Origin: Candidatus Altimarinota bacterium
GTDB lineage: Bacteria > Patescibacteriota > Gracilibacteria > BD1-5 > UBA6164
NCBI GenBank assembly: GCA_028688895.1
Contig: JAQTXG010000008.1
Location: 1-53,568, forward strand
DNA: 53,568 nucleotides
Direction: 5' to 3'
Part shown: positions 39,803-50,373 of the stretch, in pieces
How the letters are laid out: each line of letters opens with the position of its first letter
How positions within the stretch are numbered: the first letter of the stretch is position 1
Made by a program: the position numbers and the translations under genes
Notes under the pieces: generated by a model
Told to the model about the DNA's origin: nothing
What the model saw: the letters and a program-made list of their open reading frames with translations, nothing else
The model's database searches: none

Positions 39803-42800
39803 ATTGAATTTTTTCCCAATCTGATTTTTGGCTATCGTAGTAAAATACTGGTATAACAATTAGAGTTAAGATACTACTTACTAGTAATCAGCTAATTATA
39901 GACCATGCTAGTCATGACCAAACTGGGTCTCATATGATAGTCATAGCTCACAAAACAGTAGTAAGTGATGTAAGGATAATAGGTTTAAATCTAGTGTATC
40001 ATGCTTTTAACAGTGCATCTTTTAGTAAAACTCAGTTGTTTTTCAGAATATTTATGTATTCTAATAATATTATTGCGTTTCAAACAACTATTCATCAAAG
40101 AGCTATTATTCATATCATACTTGTTGCAGAAAAATATTCTCATTTCAATAAATACAATATACTAAATCATGGAAATACTCACATAAATCCAAGCAAAAAT
40201 GTAATCATGATTATTCACGCAATTCCAAAAGAAGAGAATTGTCATACTAATAGTAAATAAATCAAAAGCAGACTGATTCACATCGCGATTCATAAATCTC
40301 TAAATGTATCCATAGTTACTTCCCATTCTCAACCCCATTCTATCTTGTAATTTTTGGCATCTTTTAATCATATATAGTTTATCTCGTATAGATTCCAATC
40401 AGTTACACGGTAATCATCTCACAAAAATTCATCACTCATGAGTACTCAAAACAATTTGATAACTGGGTATATCAGACTATTATTTCACATCTCACCATAT
40501 ATATAATCTACTTTTTCTCTCTTATCTGAGTTTATATCATTTCATACAAAACTATATTTTTCAGTCAGGACTGAGTCAAGAGAAATCATTGATCAAGTTG
40601 GAGTTTTTAATGTAATATTTTTTAGTTTTGATAAATCATCATTTTCGCTAGTCAATATCACATTTGATACTTCTAGTATGTTTTCGTCATTGATTATATT
40701 CAATTCTACTCAATAATTTGCTATCAATATAGCATTTTTTACTTGCTCAGTAGTAAGTCATACTTTTGATAATGCGATATTATCTATATCAAAAATAGTT
40801 TTTCTATATGTAGTGGATTTAGAATTGTAAATATCTACCAAATCCAATTGAGTTCAATATTTTTCTATTAGAGTTTGTGCTTTTGATAAAAATATATCAT
40901 TATTTTCATCACTAGATTCTGATTTGATTTTGGCTTGAAAAGTAGATTTCACTGGTGGTCCTGGTGGATCTTCTAGAAGCATTATTTTCAAATCTGGGTA
41001 TTTTTCTAATAAGTATTTTTTTAGATAATCTCTAGTTTGTATGACATATTTTTCAGATGAAACTCTGTCTTGTCCTGTCATTTGCTTGTAAACTTCAGGA
41101 GAATACAAATTGATTCTTGCTGATAATTGGTTTTCTCAAATCCTTGTACTTCATCATCTAAACATATTTCAGAAATCTCATACATATTCTTGTCAAATGG
41201 TATATGATACATCTTTTACTATATTGTTTTGATTTAATTCATCTGTTTTTATAGTTGAGTTTGCTTGTTTTATTTCTGTTTGTCATTTAAAAAAACTGTA
41301 TAAATCATTTCAAATATCTTGCATCTTTTCAACTGTTTGTCATCTAGGTGCATCTATCCATACATAGATTTGATTTTGGTTTGATTTTGGTAGCATTCTG
41401 GCTTTGAATACTCACGCATATATAGGTCAGATAATCACTACAAATAGTGTTATCCAAAATACAGTTTTGAATATTTTTCTATTTCTTTTTTCTCTTTTTT
41501 CTTCTCATAGAAATTTTTCTAGTATGTGTACATAGATAACTCTGATACTTATTTTTTTTATGTAGCCCCTTTCTCTTAAATAAGAGAAAGGATTTAGGAT
41601 AGAGTTTTTCTTTTTTTCTTGTTTTAGTTTTTCTGTATTCTTTGGATTAATATTTTTTACAGTATAATAACTGATCCAAGGATTTATTGTAAGAGCCAAA
41701 AATGTAGATATAATAGAAGCCATAAGTGCAAATTTAGGAATTGGTCACATATATTCTCACATCATATCTCATACTGCAAACATAGCTCAAAAAGCTAGTA
41801 GTCTAGTCACTGTTGAAAGTATAACTCAAAGCTCTACTTCTTTTATAGCATCTAGTATAGCGTCTAGTTTTGATTTATTGTTTTTTTCTCTGTTTTCTAA
41901 ATGTCTGTTTACATTTTCAACTACTACTGTAGAGTCATCAACTAGCATTCAAAGTACCAAAATCAAAGCAAAAAGTGTGATTCTATTTATATTTTCTCAA
42001 AATAAAAGGGCAAATGTAAATACTGAAAATAGTGTTAATGGGATACTTATAGCTGTATTTAATGCGTTTTTTACTCACAAGCTAAGTGATAATACTACAA
42101 AAACAATCACTATACTTTGAAATAAATTTGTCATCAACATATTTGTAGCATTTTTTGCTGTTTGTCATTCGTTTTGTATAACTGTGATTTCTATATCTTT
42201 TGGTAATTCTTGTTTTATCTCTTCCAATTTAGCCAAAACATCAGTGGTTACATTGATTGAGTTTGATCATATTTTTTTTCATACTCATAGTAGTACAGCT
42301 TCTTTTCCATTGTAAGTACTTATTTTGTCAAGTCTTTTGTTTCCATACTTGATATTGGCTACATCTTCCAGATATACTATATTATCTCAAGAACTGTAAA
42401 CGATAAATTTATTCAAATCAGTCAAAGTATTTTCTCTTGAGTCTATTTCTATCAAAATATTCTCTCCTCAATCTGAGTTTAGATTTCATAATTTTGAGAA
42501 TACATTGTTATTTTTTAGTTTATCAAATACTTCAAGAGAGCTTATATTTCTAGATTTTAGTTTTTCGTTATCCAAAGTAATAACTATATCTTTATTTACT
42601 CATCATACTACTTCTAGACTTGTAACATTTTCAACTGTTTTTAGTTTTTCTTTTATTATGTTTGATATTTGACGAAGATATATGTAATTTTGTTCTGAAT
42701 TTTTGTTTAATTCTTTTAAACTAATAGCAAAAGTGATTTGAGATAGCTCATCTGGATCTATAGTTTTTATCACTGGATCTAATACTCAAAGTGGTTTCAA

Positions 42801-43157
42801 ATCCATATTTTCATTCAATTTTTGTATAAGTCTGATTTTTGCTTTTTCGCTATCTACTCATACTTTGAATTGTACCATTAATCCTGCATATCAATCTCAA
42901 GCTGTACCATATACTTTATCGATTCATTCTAGTTCCATGATTTTGTTTTCCATAGGACTTACGACAAATCTAGATACTTCAGTATTTGAAAGGTTTGGTG
43001 CTTGAACAGAGATTTCAAAAGCTGGTAGGATTATTTGTGGATTGTATTGTTTTGGTAACATTATGTAACTTGCGATTCAAGTAAGCATCATGATTATCAC
43101 CATTACTAGTGTAAGTTTTCAATTTTTTATGAAAAAACTTGCTAATTTAGTAAACAT
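39801..43157 (-). CDS. RND family efflux transporter with in-frame palindromic insertion
   Basis: 1118 residues, inner-membrane RND pump of the AcrB/HAE1 type, driven by the proton gradient, exporting drugs or lipophilic compounds with the MFP at 43492. Twelve membrane helices around two outside domains. MVDDSTVVVENVNRHLENRE after helix 4 is the proton-relay and signature region; GMLVDDS carries the two essential Asp. At residues 514-531, in the cytosolic loop between helices 6 and 7, the sequence NSILNPFSYLRERGY is encoded by palindromic element P (41571-41612), identical to an intergenic copy at 6119. The frame continues undisturbed after it. Confidence 0.95.
41570..41612 (-). repeat. Palindromic element P inserted in frame in the RND gene
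   Basis: GTAGCCCCTTTCTCTTAAAT starts the element, which then reads AAGAGAAAGGATTTAGGATA to the end at AGAGTTTTT. The palindrome CCTTTCTCTTA/TAAGAGAAAGG has an AAA-centred loop. It is identical over 49 bases to the intergenic copy at 6119. Inside the gene its minus-strand frame is NSILNPFSYLRERGY and the length keeps the reading frame open. Confidence 0.9.
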
Positions 43158-43193
43158 ATTTATAATTTAGTTTTTAAAAAAGGGGAGGTGTTT

Positions 43194-43544
43194 GTGGAAG
43201 CTCTGATTATAGTAAGCATGTTGTTTAATCTTTTGTATGTTATGATAATTTATTATCATGCATTTAAGATGAATTACTTCAGCGCCTTTAAGCAGTTTGG
43301 AATATTTTCTGTACCAAATTTTGCAATAATGTTTTATATGTACTACAACAAATTGTATAGTTATTTTGGTCTACAAGTACTACTATATATTGCTTGCATA
43401 TTTGCTTTGTGGGTATTTTGTATTATCTGGTATTCTTCTAGAAATAAAATTGAGGAAATATGAATAAATTGGTCTGCTATGCAGACCTTTTTTATTGCAA
43501 AATTTCTCAATCATATACATTTTCTTTTCAGTCTGTGATGATAG
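43194..43544 (+). CDS. Small three-helix membrane protein with unclear 3' end
   Basis: The only gene here with a good ribosome site: AAGGGGAGG five bases before the GTG at 43194 (an in-frame GTG at 43188 overlaps it). The first 89 residues contain three membrane helices (about 2-22, 32-49 and 60-82), basic residues and the tail SSRNKIEEI. Then comes a UGA at 43461 and, eight bases on, a terminator. Read as Gly, the frame runs through the terminator to a TAG at 43542, overlapping the end of the facing MFP gene by 53 bases. The true end is therefore uncertain: UGA as stop, a frameshift in AAATAAAATTG (giving TAA at 43466), or real readthrough. Confidence 0.7.
43471..43493 (+). terminator. Rho-independent terminator
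   Basis: GGTCTGC pairs with GCAGACC around TAT, followed by TTTTTT on the plus strand. The strong G+C stem and directional T-run make it a plus-strand terminator; the minus-strand side has no T-run. Confidence 0.85.
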
Positions 43545-45387
43545 TATCTCATACTTTTAGTCATGATATTTCAGAAAAATCTGGTGATTGTTTAAGTATT
43601 TCTATTTTGGTAAATATGGCTTTTCATTGTACTAAAACATAAACTCATGGAACTGAAAACTTTTGTAAAATAGCTATGTTTGGTATAATCAATGCTGTTT
43701 TATTGTCTAGTAAATTTGGAATATTTACTCTAGCTATTGATCAGATTTTGATAAGTTTTTCTGAGTTATCCACAATTATCTCTATAGTAGTTTTTTTGGT
43801 TAATTCATCTCTAAATACTGGTATATTTGTAACTATTCAATTCATTATTTTATCTACTCATTCAAACTGTATATTTACACTTTTTCACACTTGAAAATTG
43901 TTTAATTTTTCAGTTATTACATCTATGTTTACTTTTATTTTTGAATCATCTCAAACTATATAAACTGGATTTCAAGCAGATGTAATTTGTCATACTTCAG
44001 AAAATTTTTCTAGTACTATACCAGATATAGGTGATGTTATATTACCATTTTGTATTTGTACTCAGGCCAAACTTTTTTGTCATTGTACTTCTATGATACT
44101 AGAGTCCAACTCTTTTATCTTGGCATTTTTATCTGATTTGATACTTTCTATTTGAGCTTGTATTCACTCTATTTGTTTTTGATAGATATCTTTTTTTGAT
44201 AATTCTTGGCTTGTAGTTACATTTGAACTTGCTTTTATTCTAATCAGATTTTGTTTTGCAGTTTCTAGATTATCTAGTTGCAAATCAATCTTTTTTTCTA
44301 GTAAAACTTTTTGCATATTATATTCTCTGTCTAGAGATGCTAGACTTTCTGGAGTAGCTCTAAGTCATACCATGAAACTTCAATTTACTGACATGATACT
44401 TGATTCCAATTGAGTTCAATATGATGAAACTTTTTCTCTAAAATTGTTTAATGTATCTGAATTTAAGTAAGTATTTTCTATTGAATTATCGATAGTTTTG
44501 TATAGAGAATTTAACAAAGCTTTTGTGATTTCAGCCAATTTTAATCCATTATCAAGTCATGCTTTTATATCTTCATCAGTAGGGGATTTGTTTTCTATTT
44601 TTGTTTCGTAGAAAGTTTTGTATTCTAGGAACAAGTTATTTGCTTGTCTAAAATTTTCTTTTGATTGATTTAAAGTCTGACTATTTTTTGCTCAAAGATA
44701 ATCTTGATAACTATTATTTTTATCCTTGTTTTTTTCTGTAACTCAAAGTATTTCGTCTGAAAAATTGATTATGTTTGTAGATAGTATGAAATAATTTGTG
44801 ATTACATTTTTTCATGACTTATATAGATCTTGTTTTTTTCAATTGTATATATTTGTAGTTTGTTCTAGTTCGTTTTTGGCTGTTTCTAGCTGAGTCTGTG
44901 CTTGTTTTACATTTAACTCACCACTTACTAGTTCTGTATTTTTTAGATTTTCTAGATTGTTTGTGTTGTTATCTACTGATTTACTTGTTTGCTCAATTTC
45001 TTCTATCTTTTTTTCTAATACTTTGATTTGTTCATCATATGAAAGTCATGTGAAATTTTTAAGTAAATCTAGACTTCACATAATGTTTGATGCAGTATTG
45101 TATCATACTTTTGCATCCAAAGAATCCAAGCTAGCTAATAAATCACCAGCATTTACTTTGTCTCATACTTTTGATTTTAGATATGTAACTTTTCAGTTTG
45201 ATTGTGTAGCAAGAGTTACTTCTGTGATACCATGTGCATATCAGATATAGCTTTCTTTTGAATCTACTGAACCTGTTTGTACTGTTCATGTAGAGTAAAA
45301 TTTTTGTACTTGTTTGACTTCTTGTTTAGTACAAGATGTCGTAGCAAATAAACTTAAAATAAATATAGATAATAATATTTTTTTCAT
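43492..45387 (-). CDS. RND membrane-fusion lipoprotein (HlyD family)
   Basis: 631 residues. Signal peptide with a lipobox (LFATTSC), so anchored in the membrane by Cys19. The barrel/lipoyl half-motif VTYLKSKVGDKVNAGDLLAS is near residue 65 and its partner GNITSPISGIVLEKFSEVGQ near residue 480; between them is a very long coiled coil (about 400 residues, for example YNMQKVLLEKKIDLQLDNLE) with several helices. The end DDSKIKVNIDVITEKLNNFQ, then IPNIAILQKFSVPGVYVLVQ, completes the beta-barrel part. Adjacent to the RND pump on the same strand, so these two form the exporter. No outer-membrane TolC partner is visible. Confidence 0.93.
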
Positions 45388-45426
45388 AAAAATTGTAAAT
45401 GGTTATATAAATGGATACAGATAATA

Positions 45427-45545
45427 TAAATTTTGTACTTTGGTTTTAACCCCTCCCTGCTACGCAGGACTCCCCTTGAAAAGGGGAGAAAGATTTTCTT
45501 CCCTTTTCAAGGGAAGTCCCGAGGAACGAGGGGATGGGTTATATA
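45427..45545. repeat. E-type dispersed repeat, variant
   Basis: GTACTTTGGTTTTAACCCCT at the left and GAGGGGATGGGTTA at the right, with inner stems CTCCCCTTG/CAAGGGGAG-like and TTCCCTTT/AAAGGGAA. It is similar to the E elements at 3337 and 5829 in order but with different base details and without the TTAAGTTAA ends. It separates the MFP and ArsR genes. Confidence 0.75.
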
Positions 45546-45557
45546 AATTGTAAATAC

Positions 45558-45857
45558 TTAACAGCTTTTTTCTTCCCCGAATATCTCTTTGAGCGATGAT
45601 ATAACTTCCAAAACTTTTTCATCACTTATTCTATAAAAAACTTCTTTTCAAACTTTTTCTGAATCCAAAATTCATTCTAGTTTCATTTTTCATAAGTATT
45701 GAGAAATCTGAGATTGAGAAATATTTGAGCAAGTAATTATTTCAGAAACATTTTTTGTGGAATCTCATAAAAAACATAGTATAGAGAGCTTGTCTTTGTT
45801 TGAAAAACTCTTCATTAGTTCAGAAATTGTGTTTATTTTTGTTGTAAATTCTTTCAT
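45558..45857 (-). CDS. ArsR/SmtB family transcriptional regulator
   Basis: 99 residues with a winged-helix fold: ELMKSFSNKDKLSILCFLGD, NVSEIITCSNISQSQISQYL (recognition helix), GKMKLEGILDSEKVGKEVFY (wing), RISDEKVLEVISSLKEIFGE. The cysteine-containing ILCFLGD and TCSNISQ lie where ArsR proteins have metal sensors, but no definite metal-binding pair can be claimed. It is upstream of, and on the same strand as, the MFP-RND exporter genes, which it probably represses. A dyad just upstream of the start (45864-45893) is a likely operator. Confidence 0.88.
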
Positions 45858-45863
45858 ATGGTT

Positions 45864-45893
45864 TATATTAATATATTATAATATGTTAATATA
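45864..45893. promoter_or_regulatory. Putative ArsR operator dyad
   Basis: Two 13-base arms, TATATTAATATAT and ATATGTTAATATA, are inverted repeats of each other with one mismatch, around a 4-base centre. The site lies 6 bases upstream of the ATG of the ArsR-type gene, the usual place for autoregulation. As the region is AT-rich, some symmetry could be chance. Confidence 0.5.
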
Positions 45894-45934
45894 TAATATT
45901 CAAATATTTTAAATGTCAAATATTTTTTTTAGTA

Positions 45935-45965
45935 CAAAAAAACTGGCAATTTATTGCCAGTTTTT
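45935..45965. terminator. Bidirectional terminator
   Basis: AAAAAAACTGGCAAT pairs with ATTGCCAGTTTTT. It overlaps the stop of the YmdB-like gene (45964) and lies upstream of the ArsR gene. Confidence 0.8.
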
Positions 45966-46773
45966 ACAACTTCCCTCTTATCCTGATTTTTTCTATATTA
46001 GTACACTTCATAGCATCCCCTATTTCTACACAAACTCAGTTTACTACATAGTTTTTGTCTAAACATTGCTCTATTTTTCATTTACCTATTCATGTAAGAA
46101 ACCTTTTTTCTACGCTTGAATATTCAGCTCAGATAACTGAAAAAAGTGGTCAATTCATCCCTACATCTGTAATTATTCAAGTACCATTTGGAAGAATTAG
46201 TTCGTCATTTGTTTGTACATGAGTATGAGTTCAAAATACAAAACTCACTTTTCAATCTAAAAAAAATCATAGTCAGTATCATTCTGCTGTGGCTTCTTTA
46301 TGAAAATCTACTAGTATAGCATCTAGTTTTTCTCACTTTGTTTCCTCTAGTATTTCTTGTATTTTTATAAATGGACTTGTCACCTTGAACTTCATAAATG
46401 CTTCTCACATAATATGAATAACTAATAATTTTTTTCCATTTTTTTCTACTATAGTATATCATTTACCTGGAATAGTATATTCTCAGTATTCTATAAAATT
46501 GGCACACCTGATGAGTTTTGAGTCTGGCTTATCTAAATAATCCTTTATTTTTATCATATTATCAAATATATGATCTCATGAAGTCATCACATCTATTCAT
46601 AGTGCTTCCATTTCCAAAGCATGTTTTTCTATCGGTCATCTACCTGAAGTGGCATTTTCTATATTTACAACCACAAAATCAGGATTGTATTTTTCTTTCA
46701 AAGCTGGTAATTCTTTTTTGAGTGCAGCTCTTCATATCCTCCCATATACATCTCAAAATACTAAAATCTTCAT
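45964..46773 (-). CDS. YmdB-type metallophosphoesterase
   Basis: 269 residues of the TIGR00282/YmdB family: MKILVFGDVYGRIGRAALKK, VVNIENATSGRGPIEKHALE, LGVDVMTSGDHIFDN, VDFHKEATAEGYGLGFFLDG, VSFVFGTHTHVQTNDE and TGIITDVGMNG. The D-GD-N-H-H pattern binds the two metal ions. Bacillus YmdB is a cAMP phosphodiesterase that affects biofilm formation; the CPR versions are mostly uncharacterised. The gene's glycines are partly UGA. ATG at 46773. Confidence 0.93.
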
Positions 46774-46798
46774 ATCTATTTATTTATAAATTATTATT

Positions 46799-46819
46799 CC
46801 CCTACTTTTTTAGTAGGGG
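46799..46819. terminator. Hairpin, possible terminator
   Basis: CCCCTACT pairs with AGTAGGGG around TTTTT. It is between the YmdB-like gene start and the end of the membrane protein gene at 46834. T-runs on either side are short, so the function is less certain. Confidence 0.55.
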
Positions 46820-46833
46820 ATGTTTTTCTTTTT

Positions 46834-48312
46834 TTATTGTAGTTCTCTTTTGTAAAAAGATGTGTATATCATCAAAAACAATCCATTTAGAAACAAGAAA
46901 TTTAAAATCGTAAACAGTATCAGGTAAACTTCATTTATTTTTAATTTGTTTGCTATTGTTTTATCATCAAATGATTGTAGCTCTAAAACCAATTTTTCAT
47001 AATAATATGGATTTGTAGAATCTACATATTCTTTTTGATCTTCATTTAAGTTTTTGTATATAGAATAATCTGTAAACATTTGTACATTTTGTTTTATTGC
47101 CATTCATACAAATTTGAATGGTACTGTAATAGCTATAAAAATAACCAAAATCAGTAAAAACTTGAAAAATTTAGATATTTTTCTAGTTTTATTGAATGAT
47201 TCTTTTATATATGTGATTATTTTTGCATTGGTATGATCATAAGTATTGTCTGAAAATACAAAAAATGAAAATATCACTCTATAAAATAAATATACTAGTA
47301 AAGCTCAACTCAATGCTAAAAAAATCAGACTCAATATAGAAAAATAATTGAATGGATTGTTACTAACCATTTCATAAACTTCATTTAAACTACCAGAAAA
47401 CAAGAACAATAATCAAATCAATATAGCGAATGATAGAAATGGTATCAATAATATCAAAAAGTTGATTATCGATAAATTGAAATATTTAACTATTTTTTTG
47501 AATTTGAAGTATTCATTTTGTTTTACTGGTAAACTTGATTTATCTAAATATGAATTGTTTACATTTATTAACAATATATTTGAGTAAGAATAAACTACAT
47601 AAAATATTGCTACTATTAACATCATAATAGTGTTTCAAACAAAATCATTTAAAAGTGAACCTGTAATCATTCATTTTAACAACTCCATCATACTTACGTC
47701 AGAAAAAAATGAATATACAAAAAATAGTATAATAATAGGAATTATTGATAAAAATCACAATACTATAGACCAAAGCATAATAGTGATTTTGGAAAAATTC
47801 CAGTGAAAGAAATTTTTATATAACTGAGCTACATCTAAAAATGTATATTTTAAAAATGTGCACTTAGTTCACATACTAGTACTAGTAGATTTTTTGTGAG
47901 TATGATTATCAGATGATTTATGAGCTAACTTTTCTTCTTTTATCTCAATTTTATCATTTTTTTCAGACTTTTTTGTAACTTTTTCAGTTTTTACATCTGC
48001 TAGTTTATCTACTGTAGGTTTCTTTTTTGTAGTTTTTGGTAATTCTTCAACCAATTTTTCTATTTTTGTATCTATTTCATTGTTTTTTGATACTTTTGCT
48101 GACTTGGTTTTTGAATCAGATTTTTTAGTAGTTTTTTTTGATGATTCAGATTCTTTTATTGGTTTTGTTTTCAAAACTTTAGTAGTATCTTTTGTATCAA
48201 GCTTTTTAGTTTCTGATTTATCAGTAGTTACTTTTTTTGTAGTTTTATTTTCCTTTACTACTTCTGCAGACACTTTTTTTACAGTTTTTTTATTTTTTGT
48301 AGATTCAACCAT
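46834..48312 (-). CDS. Membrane protein with Lys-rich N-terminal tail
   Basis: 492 residues. The first 145 residues are low-complexity Lys/Ser/Thr/Glu (TKNKKTVKKVSAEVVKENKT, KVTTDKSETKKLDTKDTTKV, ending HTHKKSTSTSM), like histone-H1-type tails; this tail may bind nucleic acid or wall polymers (inference). After a UGA glycine come about six membrane helices with LWSIVLGFLSIIPIIILFFV, LIVAIFYVVYSYSNILLI, FLILLIPFLSFAILIGLLFL, LSLIFLALSGALLVYLFYRV, FLLILVIFIAITVPFKFVGM and LFTILNFLFLNGLFLMIYTS. No family is recognised. It is divergent from the sugar-transferase gene. Confidence 0.8.
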
Positions 48313-48428
48313 AATTTAAATGTTAAAAATATAATACTAAAATAATATAAAAAAACACAAAATTTGCAATATATTTTGAAAAATATAAAATACATCAAAT
48401 ATATTATAAATAAATAGTTTTAAAATAG

Positions 48429-49901
48429 ATGAAAAGACACGAGATTATATTTTGAGTGATTAGAGTACCACTAGATTTTATCATAATTCTATCAGCTTTT
48501 TTTGTTGCAAAAGAAATCAGGCTCTTGATAGATTTAGCTCCTAGATTAAACTTACCAATACAGACTATAGATAACAATTCATTATTATTGTTTGCTTTGT
48601 TTTGAAGCATGTTGTATTTATTGGTATTTTCTATTCATTCACTTTATTCTATAAAAATAACATCTTCAAAGATAAAAGAATTACTGGAAATAATTAGGTA
48701 TTCTTTTTATTGGCTTATGTTTTTCTTGGTAGCGATATTTTTGTGAAAGTGAATAGTTTATGAAATAGAGATTCCTAGATTGATTGTTTTGTATGCTTTT
48801 ATAATTTGAACTCTAGGAGTGATTTTGGAAAGAATTATACTAAATAAAATAGAGCAAAATTTACTAGATAAATGAATACTAGCAAAAAAAAGACTTTTGA
48901 TAATAAATAATAAAGAAAAAGAAAAGATTGTAGAAATACTTGAAGATATAAAAAAATCAAACATTTACAAAATAGTCTGATACGCTAATCATATAGATAA
49001 AAAAATAGAATGAATAAGATTTATATGAGATATAGAAAAGATTCAAAAAATGTTTGAAGATAAAAAATGTGATGAAGTATTGTACATAGATAGTGACTTT
49101 GGTAAAAAAGATTTATTTAAACTATGGGAACTCACTAGGATATTTGGTATAAGATATAGATATATAACAAACAATTTTGATATAACAAAGACCAATACAA
49201 CATTATCTCTCATAAATAGTATACCAGTAATAGAAATAAAAAACACTCCGCTTGATAATTGGTGAAAAGTGATAAAGAGATTATTTGATACAAGTGTATG
49301 AATATTTTGAGTTATTATACTTTTTCCAGTATTTGTAGTAATTGCAATAATGATAAAAATGGAAGATCCAGACTGACCTGTGATTTATAAAAACAGAAGA
49401 ATCTGACAAAATGGAAAAGAGTTCAATTTGTATAAGTTTAGGTATATGAAATGGAAATACTGTATAAAAGATGCATACAATGTAGAACTAAAGTATGACA
49501 AAGCTTTGGAATTTGAAGAAAAACTGATAAAACAAAGTAGTACGAGACATGGTCCATTATATAAGATAAAAGATGATCCTAGAAAAACAAAAATATGAAC
49601 TTTTATAGAAAAATATTCTATAGATGAGTTACCACAGTTTATAAACCTAATACTTGGAAATATGAGCTTGGTATGACCGAGACCTCATCAACCTAGAGAA
49701 GTAAACAAATATTCTTTGGAAGAAAAAAGATTACTCACTATAAAACCTGGGATTACATGAATGGCTCAGGTGAATGGTAGAGAAACTAATGACTTCAAAA
49801 AAGAAACTTGATTGGATATATTTTATATAGAGAATTGGAGTGTGTTGCTGGATTTGAAGATAATACTTAAAACATTTAGTGTGATTATTAATAGAAAATA
49901 A
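48429..49901 (+). CDS. Polyprenyl-phosphate sugar-1-phosphate transferase
   Basis: 490 residues, WbaP/WcaJ type, which starts exopolysaccharide repeat synthesis by loading sugar-1-phosphate onto undecaprenyl phosphate. Four N-terminal membrane helices, a Rossmann-like middle part (KRLLIINNKEKEKIVEILED), a re-entrant helix WGKVIKRLFDTSVGIFGVII, then the transferase domain: DPDGPVIYKNRRIGQNGKEF, NLYKFRYMKWKY, RKTKIGTFIEKYSIDELPQF, INLILGNMSLVGPRPHQPRE and LLTIKPGITGMAQVNGRETN. Nearly all motifs fit. The glycosyltransferase at 52166 may be in the same glycan pathway. Confidence 0.93.
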
Positions 49902-49929
49902 AAATGTCTTATTAAAATAAGACATTTTT
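49900..49929. terminator. Terminator
   Basis: AAAAATGTCTTAT pairs with ATAAGACATTTTT around TAAA, immediately after the stop of the sugar-transferase gene. Confidence 0.85.
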
Positions 49930-49989
49930 ATTTTATTATTAGTTTTTGTAGTAGTATGATTATATAAATATATAATGTCTAATATAGAT

Positions 49990-50100
49990 ATTTGTTGTTT
50001 TGTTGTTTTATTGTTTTGTTGTTTTATTGTTTTGTTGTTTTGTTGTTTTGTTGTTTTATTGTTTTATTGTTTTATTGTTTTGTTGTTTTATTGTTTTTAG
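49990..50100. repeat. TTGTTT-type tandem array
   Basis: About fifteen copies of GTTTTGTT/GTTTTATT-like units. It precedes element A copy 2 just as the GATTTTTT array precedes copy 1 at 5699. No gene is present. Confidence 0.85.
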
Positions 50101-50260
50101 TGTGTTACTTGTCTTTCATACTTTTGAGGCCAAAAGTATGGCAAAAGCCTTAGGGTGGAGAAATTCCAACTGGCTGTATTCTATTGTTTCTACACGCGGC
50201 TCATCGCAGTCATCCCCCCTAAGACCCCCGTCTTTTTAATATGGATTTTTTGGTTAGTTG
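50101..50260. repeat. A element, copy 2
   Basis: TGTGTTACTTGTCTTTCATA, the stem CATACTTTTG/CAAAAGTATG, CCTTAGGGTGGAGAAATTCC, a stretch ending TCATCCCCCCTAAGACCCCC and TCTTTTTAATATGGA. It differs from copy 3 (50374) at only a few positions, so a recent duplication or mobilisation is likely. CTTAGGGTGGA and TCCCCCCTAAG would pair to close a large hairpin. Confidence 0.85.
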
Positions 50261-50290
50261 TTTTTTGAATTATTTTTCTTTTTTTTGTGT

Positions 50291-50339
50291 TATAGCACCG
50301 TTCTCTTAAATTAGAGAAAGGATTCAGGATAGAGTTTTT
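50291..50339 (-). repeat. Palindromic element P, copy 4
   Basis: TATAGCACCGTTCTCTTAAA followed by TTAGAGAAAGGATTCAGGAT and AGAGTTTTT. It has the same layout as the copies at 6119 and 41570 with a few substitutions. It lies between A copies 2 and 3 and is intergenic. Confidence 0.75.
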
Positions 50340-50373
50340 GATTGTTTTAGTGTTTTATTGTTTTTCGTTTTTA

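Noticed and set aside
43766-43774. Perfect DnaA-box sequence TTATCCACA
   Set aside because: It is single and lies inside the coding region of the MFP gene; no cluster, no dnaA or dnaN nearby.
48080-48319. Plus-strand ORF rich in Phe/Val/Ser opposite the Lys-rich tail
   Set aside because: It is the antisense shadow of the low-complexity tail, with no sign of a real protein.
50000-50239. Plus-strand ORF reading LLFCCFVVLLF repeats through the array and element A
   Set aside because: The sequence is a translation of a T-rich tandem array, with no start signal and no conserved domain.
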